Part shown: positions 15,001 through 27,000 of the stretch, in pieces | Numbering within the stretch: position 1 is the stretch's first letter | How the letters are laid out: each line of letters starts with the position of its first letter | NCBI GenBank assembly: GCA_035222895.1 | Contig: JAVYIG010000319.1 | Location: forward strand, 186,001-250,000 | Direction: 5' to 3' | DNA from: Strongylocentrotus droebachiensis | Taxonomy: Eukaryota; Echinodermata; Echinoidea; Camarodonta; Strongylocentrotidae | DNA length: 64,000 nucleotides | Position numbers and translations under genes: made by a program | The notes under the pieces: generated by a model | Told to the model about the DNA's origin: nothing | What the model saw: the letters and a program-made list of their open reading frames with translations, nothing else | Database searches by the model: none

Positions 15001-18000
15001 TGTCACCATTCTTGTAAGCAGTGAGAATAAAGGTACCTTCATCATCTCTTGAAACAGGGTTGATTGTGAGGTGCAGTGAGCACTCATTTCTGACAGTATC
15101 ATTTTGACTTTCCAGAAGGTAATTGGCAGGTAATGGGATCGATCTTGGATTATTAGAATTGTAAAATGGTAGTCTGTATGAATTCTGCACTGTGATCTTT
15201 GTACTGTCACATGGATATGTAAAATCAAATATTGCCTTTTCGCCCACCTTGACTTTTAGTGTAAGAGATTTACATGTGGAAATTCTACTGAATACAATAA
15301 AAACAATAACAATATATATTTTGCTTTTGAAGGAAAGTTCCTGCCGTTGAAACATGTTGTGAATTAAATGAGTTTCAACTTTCTCAAGTGACTTGACTAG
15401 AAAAATTAGAATAGTATGGAAGACGAGTCATGTAGTCCTTTTACACCAGGGTTAGGCTGCTGCTCTTTTGTCTTTGCTAATATCCAGGCTTTGTATGGAG
15501 ACAGCAACGATTCCTTCTCTATGAGTGTATTTTTAAGTGGAATCTGATCTATTCCACCCAGATGATCTTCTTGGTAAACTGCAGGATGATCCACTCTTGA
15601 TAAAAGGAACGATTTACAAAATCTAGGCTGCAAAAGTAACAGATTCTCTTAGTTCTCCCTGAAGTGTTGAATGGAATTGGCTAGTCAAGGAGTTGTAGGT
15701 TGAATATTGTTGAAATCGTATCCCTGGGTCCTGAGAAGTTGAGAAGGTAATGTGTTCCTCTGTGCTACGCTTCAACTTCAATGGAGTAAAAGAATGAGCG
15801 ATGAAGCAGTTGATTTTTTTCTTCAGTTGTGCAGATATTGAGTCAGCACTCTCTCATGTTCCAATTGGAGTGTTCTCTGTCAGTTCTGTATCTCCATTAA
15901 TTGCTTGTTGGAAGCATGAGAAAACTGAAAGAAATTGAATATTATGAGATAGCCTTACTTTAAGCATTCCAAAATGCAGTCTACATATGTACTATTTTAT
16001 GATACAGCTCAACACTGACAATACATGAGTTATTGTTTTTTAAGTTACATACATGTACAAGATGAAATGAGACCTAAAAGAAACAGCATTGGTAGTAGTG
16101 ATGACATCATCACACTAACAACTTTGGCGTTCATTACTTTGTTGAAAGGTTTAATGGCCCTTAAAATAATTATGTTTGAAACCTTGAAAAGATATGAAAT
16201 CAAAATTAAACGCTAAATCACAGCACTACTTTTGCACAAAGTTTTAATTGTTTCAACACATACATGTGGTACATTTTCATTGACACTTTAACGAATCTGA
16301 TTAAAGAATATGTTACAGACCCTTGTGCTGCCTGTTTCTATTTAATAGCATCAACAAATATTTGTGTACATCATACATTATCATCAAAATGTTGCTTGAC
16401 TTTGAAAGAAATTAAGCAACATGAAAACATGTTAATGCTGGTTGATAAACATATTTCCAACTTATTCAGCACGTTATAGTACAAGTGGAAATGTGATATA
16501 CATCAGTTAAATAGTAGTTATTATGAATTTCCTTCCATTTCAATCAAAATATTGTCCTGTGAATTGTAGATATACAGATGCATAGAAAAACTCATCTATA
16601 AAGTCATTTAGTTTCATGTCTACCTTAAGCTTAAAACAAAAATTTACTTACCGTATATCAGGCACATGAGAATCCTGTATTTTTATTGTAAAACTGAACA
16701 GCTGATGCAAGTGCAAACGAAGCATGGGCAGAGTTGTACCGTACAACGTGGGCGTAGCGTCAATAACATTGAAATCGGCGCGAATTTTGTCCTTTTAATT
16801 TTGGGTACACAATAAGAGCCAATCATTGAGCCATGCTGTGTATAGAGGTACAAAGTCCATACTCCTTGTTGTTTGATATGTGCGGCTTCCCTACGATACA
16901 TTTTTCATGCCATACAAAGGGCTGTCAACTTTGTGAAACTGTTGGACGGAGAGCACATTTTTACGGTTTGGCGGGAGGTTTTTTCTCCCGTTACAAGCTT
17001 TTGAGGCGGCGGGAGAATGAGCGTGGTGGCGTGAGACTCTCTTGCCAAATGCGGGATGGTTGACAGCCCTGCATACATACCATACATATTTGACAATCTT
17101 CCTGAAAAAAGTCCAACTTTCCTCTTATAATGCCATGCGTAGTGAGTACCGGAGGCATTATGTTTTAGAGCAAAATCAGATAACCAATAAGAAAGTTATG
17201 AGTTTTTAATGACATGAAAGACTTTGAAAATCACAAGGCAAATTGGCAGCTCACTCATGAGGCTGTGACGTCATTGCCTCACTATCAACAATTGTTTTCT
17301 TTTTATTGATAATATGACATGAGCAGTGTTGCGCAGTACAACGTGGGCTCCTATTGTGTACTAAAAAAATTGAAGAGACAAAATTCGCGCCATTTCAATA
17401 TTGAGAAATGCGAGAACTACGATTTTGACCTTTTAATTCTTTTTTTAGTACACAATAGCACAATAGGAGCCAATCATTGAGTCATGGTGTGTATAGAGGT
17501 ACAAAGTCTATTCTCCTTGTTGTTTGTTATGTGCGGCTTCCCTACGATACATTTTTCATGCCATACATACCATACATTTTTTTTAGAATCAACAACATTG
17601 TGATAATCTTTCATGCAAAAGTCCAACTTTCCTCTTTTAATGCCACACGTAGTGAGTACCGGAGGCATTATGTTTTTTATGTCTCCGCTACAAAGTAGCC
17701 GGAGGCATTATGTTTTTGGGTTGTTCGTACGTCCCGTTCTCTTGATCGCAAGAACCAATTGATGGATTCCCGCCAAACTTGGGTCATGTATGGATCTTGC
17801 AGAGCCAATGAACTGATTAGATTTTAGGGTCAAGAGGTCCAAGGTCAAAGGTCACGGGGCTCATTATGTATGCAAAAAATAGCTCGAGATCACGTTATCT
17901 CAAGAACCCATTTATGGATTCCCGCCAAACTTGGGTCATGTATGTATCTTGCAGAAACAATGAACTGATTAGATTTTAGGTTCAGGAAATCCATGAAAAG

Positions 18001-21000
18001 AAGACATAAAACAGACTATTAAAAATCTTTCAACACTTATTTAAAATGTCTGAAATGATTTATAGAGCCAATGCATTGCTTTGTGACAATTTACATTCAC
18101 CCAAAATGTAATTAAATTGTAATAATATAGTTGGGAGAATTAAGGAATCGATTAGATCAGTTTTTCTCAATTTGTATCATTAATAATGGTCCGTTTTTAC
18201 TCAAATTTTCAGATTATCTTTAATTGTACATCTAGCATTGAAGTCACTACCTTAGCACCACTTTCTCATCTTACCAAGTCCCTTTAAAAATACTGATGAT
18301 GTTGCAGGCGGAGGCATATTTTTTGACAGCGCAGAGTCGATTTTTATTTCTAGTTCTATTATCAGAATATGAGACATTCCTTTTCATTTTGCTTACTCGC
18401 AGCCTACTGTCAAAACGCTCTTAAAACTCTGGTCCGAGTTGTACGAGGCGTTCGCCCGATCTGCATCCAGGGTCTCCATCGCCGAAGCAAACCAATGCTG
18501 TGAAGATATCAGTAGCAAGCTGATGACACAGATGGATGGAACTGCTCTTGAGGTCAGTAGGTCAAAGTTCATGTCAGAAATGTTTGCCTGTTCTATTAAA
18601 ATTTCTTTCAAAGTGGGTAGTTAAGCTCAGATATCTTAACAAATAATTGAGGGTTTCCATCGCTGAAGCAAACCAATGCTGTGAAGATATCAGTAGCAAG
18701 CTAATGACACAGATGGATGGAACTGCTCTAGAGGTCAGTAGGTCAAAGGTCATGTCAAAAATGTTGGCCTGTTCTATCAAAATTCTTTTCAAAGTGGGTA
18801 CCTCAGCTCAGATATCTTGAAAAATAATACATATTTTCAGAAGTATAATGAATTGTGATTAGTGCTTTGGGTAGACAAGTAACAAATATTTTTATTTTTT
18901 TGTAGATGTGTTTGTAAGTTCTGACAGATTTTCAGGTGCATGGATGAAAATAAGTGGCCATTTAATTTATGAAATTGACAAATAGACAAGTTCTGTAACA
19001 CAATTCTTTCTTGATGGAGACAAAATACATTGTCACTATACACAGGTGGCCTTTATAGAGAGGTGTCCACTAAGGTTGGTTTGACTGTACATTTTGTGTG
19101 TGAATATGTATATATTTGTATGTAAATTCTTGCGTATTAATTTAATCATGTTTGTATGTGTATCCTCTCACAGATATGGTGCTATGTAGATGCTGTAGGT
19201 CAGATATGTCAAGTGATCACGCGGAACCTTGATCTGTCGCACTACACCGTTACTACCCCAGGATGTAAGTATCTTTATGAACTTTGTGACCTTCCACAAT
19301 CTAACAGGAGCACCGAGTCTATGACAGCATTCATGTCGGCCATCAAGACTCCCCTGTTCCCAGCTACGACATCATCTCAAGAATAATACTTATGCCAACA
19401 AAGAATTGTGGGAAATAATCTGAAATTGATATACTGACGAAGATAGTTGAATTTGTGAGACATTATAGAGTAAGCCGATCAGAGGGCGACACCGGCGCTA
19501 TACAAGAAGCCATCATTATCATCGTGTATTGCTCTGCCAATTTGTTTTTGCAACATTCAACGGCAAAATAAGCCATTCTGTGTGGTTAACTTTGTAAGAT
19601 GAGAATGACATGTAAGTGTGGTCTATAGAGTACCGAAGCAGTGACATAATTTATTTTTAGAATTTCTCAATTTTTTCTTCAATTTCCGAAAGAGCATCAA
19701 AAATAATGTCCAAACGTTGAAAACCAATTGAATATGTAAAGTGTTGGCTGAGATGTGACCAGCTGAATAAATAGATTTCCTATAGGAACTCGGTGTTATT
19801 TTGTTCTGGTTCATAACATTACGAACCACTCTATGGTACAGCTCTTGTCTCCTGTAGCAAGGCTCCCGTGACCACCAAGGTATTGAATGGTTACCCACTA
19901 GGATACAGCGACCATTGTGGTTCATTCAGCATTTTTAATTTCTGTAAAATGAACCTGGAATACTTCCAAGGGAGTGGAGAATGTGTACACAGAATTGTGT
20001 TGCAGGCAAGACTAATCTATCGACTGAGATGATAGTACATCTGTAGAGTGACGTTAATCTAGAATATCACATCACAATGTTTGCTCTTAAAAAAATTGTT
20101 TACCAGTATGCAAAGCATAAGATGTACAAGTATCAGCATATAGGGCACATGCTCTTGACTGGCATGTATAAACCTAAGGTAATATTAATATTAATATTTA
20201 GTAATATTTCTTCCATCTTATTTTCTATACAGCACCACGCCACCCGGGGAAACGACCCAAGGTCAAAAGTCGTTACCAGGGTAATCTGACATCGTTGGTC
20301 AAGCTGGTGGCTCATGTGACAGAGGCGTGTGCTGATCTTTGTAAGAAGCAGACGACCCCGTTTTCTCCTTCATTGAGTCAGGTATGTTCAGCAAAAAAAA
20401 CATGTTCAAGTATAGTGAGCATATTATACCCTCGCATTGATGATGATCATCTTCTTCGTCATAGTCAGCGCTATCCATATTGTCATCTTCATCGTTATCA
20501 CCATAATCCCAGCTTTCCATCCCATAACTTCCCACCTTTCGTCCTCGTCCCCATTCTACTCCTCATCATTATTTTCTTTATCACTATCATCAGCTTTTTC
20601 ATTAACATCATTGTTATCATCATCATCATCATCATCTTTATCATCATCGTTATCTTTGTTTCCATTGGCATCAGTTTCATCATCGATATCATCATCATCA
20701 TCATCACCACCATCAAGACCATCAGTAACATCATCATCATCATCGTCATTGCATCACCACCATACCACTATTCAACACCATTAGTTATCAATTTCATCAT
20801 TTTGTTATTACAGACCGATGTCTTACACTGGTTCTCTGCGGCACAGTCTCTAATTGGTGCTATGTCAGACTGTTGCCGAGTGGGCCTGCCTTCCTACCTC
20901 CATGGAATCTTAATCAACTGGAGCAAACCCTTAGGACGTTTCATGCATTTCGTTGCCAGGTAGGTTACTTATGTTTCCTTTTCTCAAAATAAATGTCATC

Positions 21001-24000
21001 TGAATTTGTTACGAAGAACTTTTGGAAGATGTTTTATTCCATGTAAGTATACAAATTATGCATGTTTCCAAGGGCATCACTGAATATGCACTGCATGTAG
21101 GTGAAATCACAGTAAGATAATGAAAAAGACTTGTCAATTTCATTGTTCGTCTCATTGTGACTTAACCAAGTACAGTGCTTATCACTAATCCTCAAGCTAA
21201 AAACATGTATTATTTGTGTATGAGTATGAATTTGAGAACTAAAAACCTGATCTACAAGCCAAGAGTCGCTCAATCATGGAGGCTGCCATTTGCTTTATCG
21301 GATGACGTCACATCGTGCAGTGCACATGGGCAGTTAGGGTGATACAAAGATATTTGCCCCTGTAAATTATTTGTTTCTCCAACTGTAAATGTTAAATTAT
21401 ACTTTTTCTTATTTATCATAATCTTCTCTTTTCTGTGATGCTTGAATTTTTTTTATCGATTACAAAAAAAGACTTTCTCAGTTTGATCAAAGAAAATATT
21501 GATGACGCTTTTTGCCCTCCATTTTTCTTTCATGCCTGCAGTCCGAACATAGCAAAGAAAGACTACCTCAGTGCAATTGATGACAAACTGGAACGGCTCT
21601 GGATCGATCTCACCACGACCGTCCAGAATCGTTACTCGAGCGGCTTTGATTCGGCCTTCCTGAACGTGATGGCGCCAGCATTGGAGGCTGCTTTCACGTA
21701 CAAGAAGCGGAGTTTGCGAAATTACACTCTCATCTTCTGGACAGCTACGTTTGGGAATCAAGACTCGCTGCAATATCCTGAAGTCTTAAAGTATGTGCTG
21801 CATTCAGAGTTTTTGGTGTTATTTATGCAGTTCTGTGTTTGCTATGTTTTTAAAAAAAAAACTGAATGGTTCATGAATTGTGTGACAAAGTTCTCTGTCA
21901 TTACATACTTAAAAGTTGTTATTCAATCAACTTTAAAAGAATCTTGGGTATATAAAACCAATCTTGCCTAATAAAGAATCATTGACTAAGAAAATATTTG
22001 CTCTCAATGTGTCAGGTTCCATGCCAGTATACTAAATTCAGAATATCACTTTGACTGAAATTATTTCCGTAAATAAAATTTCTACCTTAAATTTGCTTTA
22101 CATGAAGCTAAAAATTCATGTTGTGAGTCGACTTGCCTGTACACATGAGCATGGAGCCCAAGTCCAATATGGGTCCTCTGCTCAGTGTTATGTGTTTTTT
22201 TTTTCTTCTTCATACTCAACCGGTTCTCATGATTCCTTTGATGTTTTCAGACCATGTTTAGCCAAGATGAAAACAATGGGAGAGATTCCTCTTCCAGGCT
22301 GGACAGAAACGGAAGGTGTTTGTGGGGAAACCCCTGTCATTCCAGAGGTGAGATTGCTAGTTTTTTATTTACTGACATTGCCAGATGTTTGTAGGGTAAT
22401 AAAGTACAGTCAAACCTGCCTATAGCGACCACCCAAGGGAAACACAAAGAGTGGTTTTTGTAGACAGGTTCCTTTAGTTCATGTTTCAATGAGAAACCAT
22501 TTTCAAGAGAAACAAAAGATGTTGTCCGTGTAGACAGGTGATCACTAAAGCAGGTTTGACTGTAGGTAATTTGCTGGAATGATTGTGTTTAAAAAGATAA
22601 GGTGTAGGTATGGAATATTGACAGAAATTGCATGTGGAATTTGATAGAATGTTCCAATGTGGGTTGAGCTACTGGTTGGGGATTCAAATCAGAGTCGGTT
22701 TTTTTCCTGGTTTTAGACAGTAACTATCAAGGTTAATTCCAGACATAAACAATAAAGATTTGATTGAAGCCCATTTACTTTACTAAATACACATAACATT
22801 GGCCTCTTATGGTAGCATGACTACTGAAATTTATAATGCTAAGCAATTTTACACAGAAATATGTTTGTATCCTTAAAATGAATGCTAAAACTAATCTGTT
22901 TGTTGCTTTCCATAAAGACCGAAGACCCTGATGATGTCATAGCTCCGCCTGCCCCACCCGCCATCCCCAACTTCGGAGCCCCGTCTCCCCAGAAAATGCA
23001 CGGCAGCTTCCTCCATCGACTGGACGACGCTAAGAAGCTCCTTGCGGCCTCATCGCCGGTCAAAGGTCAGCTGACCTCACCGGGGCGAAGCCGGAGGATC
23101 CAGACGTACTCTCCTGGGTCCGCGAAGAGGAAGCAGTTCGCATCGCCCATGGCAATGGATGCTGCCAAGAGACGGCTCCATGTTGATGAGGATAAGAATA
23201 CGGTACGTGACAGGTTGATTTTAGCAGTTATGAAGGATTTATTATTGTTATTATGCTTATGTATTGAATAGATTTGTGAACGTTGAAGAACAAAATTGTT
23301 GGTGCCCTTGCCTTAAAGACCGACTACTACTAGGCCAGAAGGGATTAGACCACACAGTGAGGTCACTGACAGGTGGCTATCGCATAAAATCAGCTCTCAA
23401 CTAACATAAGAAATAGAGGATCATGGGACCGATTGGGGAAGTTTTCTATATAGAGGGAGCAAGTAGCTACAAGTAGGACAGTGGGGCTTTAACTGTAATC
23501 AAACCTAGTTATGCTCCATTCTTTTATTCTTTTGTTGAAAATTTAATATTCTCATTAATATTCTCATAATCTTTGATTTATGTTTCCACTGATTTTTATG
23601 TAACATTTATTTGTGTTTCAGATATGTATCAATATAAAAAAGAGACCTTATCCAGAACATAAACATAGAGCATTTCTGGTTGAAAGACATTTTTGGCTAT
23701 TTCTTGTGGATTTTCATTTTATGTCAAATCTGCTACACAATTTGTTTCCTAGACTTGGTTAACTTCTCCTCTATTAATGAAAGCTGATATCTAATTATTC
23801 TTGATAGAGCATCTTTTGTTTATTTTGATTATTGTTATGGGTGCCTTTCCAGATAAATACATTTTGATGAGTCTATTATGTTCTCTCAAATTCAAGGTTA
23901 ATGTTTAGCCAAGAAATGATGACAAATAAAGACTTATTCGTAACTTTGAAACAACATGGTTGTAGTGTGCCTTTATTTGATCAGGGCATCAATGAAAACT

Positions 24001-27000
24001 GCACAGTACATTGGGCGATGCGTATATACATACCATCTCAGTCTTCATTTTCAGACGTCGTACATAACAGAGTCTCTTCTTTTGTTCCTATACATAACAG
24101 GCCTTTGTGGTCATCTCGTCCGAGCCGAAGAAGAAGCGTGGTCTGACGGAGCACCAGAAGGAGGTGATGAGGACCAAGCGGGTCTCGCTGGCCCTCTATA
24201 ACGGTTTGGACCAGTCCCAAGACACCCAGGCCTTTACCCAGACCCAAAGCCAGTCCCAAGCATCGTAAGTCAGCTTCATATGTATCTTGGGATAATTGTA
24301 GAGTATTGGACGGTTCTGGCCCCCAGCTTGTAACTTGTTGGCACCAAAAAGTGGACAGGTCAATTTAAGCTGCTGAAATATTTGCATTTCATTGGCTTTG
24401 AGCAAGTTTCTCATAAAAATGTGTCAGTTATTACCCATGAGAAAAGCTATATGAAATGATCCCTTGATCTAATTTCTGTACAGATATTTATTCTTTTTTG
24501 GAATACAGAGTAAAGTACAGTGATTGTGAATCTAAACTATAAATCCCTAAGAGGTATCGATGGCTTTGGGTAATCAGCTTTTTTAAAATAGTGGTACTAG
24601 CTTTTATACGAAATTTGATCATCTCTGGACACTCTCATTCACGCTGGTAGGGAAATGAATTTGAACAAACTGAATATTGATTGAAAAAGAAATGAAAATG
24701 ACTTGCTAGATTATGATACAACGACTCGTGCTCTCTGATGAGGAAAAAAAAAAATGTTGTATTGCCCTTTGCGACCGACCCCAAAATCTTGAAATCTACG
24801 GTCGGCTTTTAATTTTTAATTTTTTGTTTTACCTTTTTTTTTTAGAAGAAAAAAATGTATTAAAGCATTCAAAACCAAGAAATATCAGCCCGAAGAGGGA
24901 ATAAAAAAATAAAAAAGGAAATACAACATTTTTTTTTTTAGGCCTGATGGATGTTCTACAATGTGGGCTTGTGATGTTTTCTGGGGGGAAAACAAATTTA
25001 GATCAATCAATTAATGAATTCTCATTTTATTTGTTTGTTTGTAAAGATCTCCAGTACCTACCCCGGAGATTGAGGACCTACCAGAGAACGCAGAGAAATT
25101 CAATTTCTCAGGAGTAACAGGACAGAATTCATCAGAGGGAGGGGAAATTCAGGGAGAAAAGAAGGCAGAAGAGATGAAAGAAACGGAGGAAGAAGACAGC
25201 GTGGTTGTTTTGCCAAGCAGCCAAGAAAAGACACAGAAGCCAGCCAGGAGGATCGTGACATTCTTTGAACCAGTGAAGAAGTCGTCCTCTCCGATCAAGG
25301 ATTCAGGGCAGATGCTGATGGAGGATGGAATTGATCACCATGGTACCCATACCAAGGATGTTGATGCTGATGGTAGTAATGGAGAAACATGGAGTGATGC
25401 TGTCCAGGAGCAGTCTGACTGTGAAAAGGAATCATCTGTAGTGATTGTGGATGACACTTGCCCGGATGTATCTCAAGGGGAATTAGGACTGCTGTCGGGT
25501 GCAGACGTTGACAAGGATGAAGAAGGGATGGAGGAGGAAGGTGGAGAATTTGTTGTGCCAGAGACACAAGAAGAATCGATGAAAGAGACACAAGAAGAAT
25601 CTGTAAAAGAACTGGGTGATTGTCATGTTTCCAACACCTTTATGCCAGTGGTTGTTGGTGAGAGTCCTGTGAAGGATAAAGTCATTCCAGAGTCATATTT
25701 AGAGAGCCCTAGCAAGGATGACAACCCTTCAATTGCTCAGGAGGAAAGTCCTGAGAGGGATGTTCCTTTGGATGCTGAAGATCTGATGGATGTTCTTCCT
25801 GATGGAAGATTCCAAAAAGTCATCAGCACACCAGTTATCAAGCTACAGAAACTTAGCCAAAGGGAAATTGAGCTGTACAGTCCAAGGGCTGCAAGATACA
25901 GTCAAGAAGACACCCAAGAGGAAAGTCCCTTTAAAAAACCTCAGGATGACGAACTTGCAGGAGGTTCAGATGCAAGCAGTCCAAAGATGCAGAGTCCTGG
26001 ACAATCTTCACCTGCAGGGACACCGCGTCTAAGGAGATACAGATCAGACGAGATACACAACAGGAAAGGAACACCAAAGTCAGCTCGAAGGTCAAACTCT
26101 GTTAGTGAAGTGGCAAGTCCCAAGAGTAAGGTCAGCCACACTAAGAAAGTGACAGACCTGAATATCCTACAGGCTAGTCAACAGGACTTGGCAGATTTGG
26201 CTGAGAGGTACGAGCTGGATGGGATAGCGCCTTTGGGCGATGACCTAGACCAGAGTATTGAAGAATGCCTAGCAAATTTGGACAAACAGGATGGTGAGAA
26301 GGAGGATGATCTGCCAGCAGTCGACTATGGTCAGAATCAGAAAAGTGATGAAGACATGCCAGACTCTGAAAGGATGGAAGACAATGGTGTTGATCAGGAA
26401 ATGCCAGAAGAGGATGTTCTTTGTAGTCAGCAAGAACTGTTCTCTAGTACCATGGATGAGACGGGCATGGATGAGACGGTCATTGAAGTGAAGGCTCATT
26501 CCGTTGAGGAGGTGCCTGAAAGGGATGTTGTTGAGACTATGAAATCTGCTGAAGTATCCTCCCAAAAGTCAACAAGAAGGAGGAGCGGAAGGCCTCGAAA
26601 ATCCCAGAGTACTAAAGATGAAGTTGCTAGGTCACAAGAGGAAAATGAGGAGGAAAACTCCCAGGATTCTACTTGTGCAGACAGTGACAATGTGGAACAA
26701 GTGACGAGAAGGAGAGGAAGGTCAAAGTTATCTCAAAATTCAGAGAATGAAAGCCAAGAAAAGAGTAGCATTGTAGAGGTTAAAAATACTGCAAGAAGGA
26801 GAGGGAGGCCAAGAAAAACAGAAGATGTTGTTGAAGAAAATCAGGCTTCGGAGAGTGGAGAGATCGAAACCGAAGAGATTAAACGCAAGAGGGGCAGACC
26901 CCAAAAGACTTGTGATCAAGATGAGGATAGTCAATTAGTAGAAGCAGAGGAAGGGAACAAATCTGAAAAAAAGAGAGGAAGGTCGCGAAAAGAAGATGAG

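Larger units (their letters stand above)
11758..18402 (+). other. RIF1 intron 14 (6.6 kb) hosting an antisense gene
   Basis: It contains a CT microsatellite (about 12050-12170), AT-rich sequence with no gene seen (12172-13170), and a tandem duplication (13180-13503). The antisense Ig-domain gene follows (CDS 14354-15355, possible upstream exon near 16.7 kb), then a complex repeat cluster at 16740-18010. Confidence 0.8.

Noticed and set aside
14354-15355. Ig-gene frame as a pseudogene or chance frame
   Set aside because: It has an ordered signal peptide, two Ig-like domains, sequons, a membrane helix and a basic stop-transfer sequence without any break; chance is unlikely.
20295-20963. 222-codon open frame on the plus strand
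   Set aside because: It joins real RIF1 exons 17 and 18 in a different frame through an ATC microsatellite; the middle is Ile/Ser-rich repeat translation.
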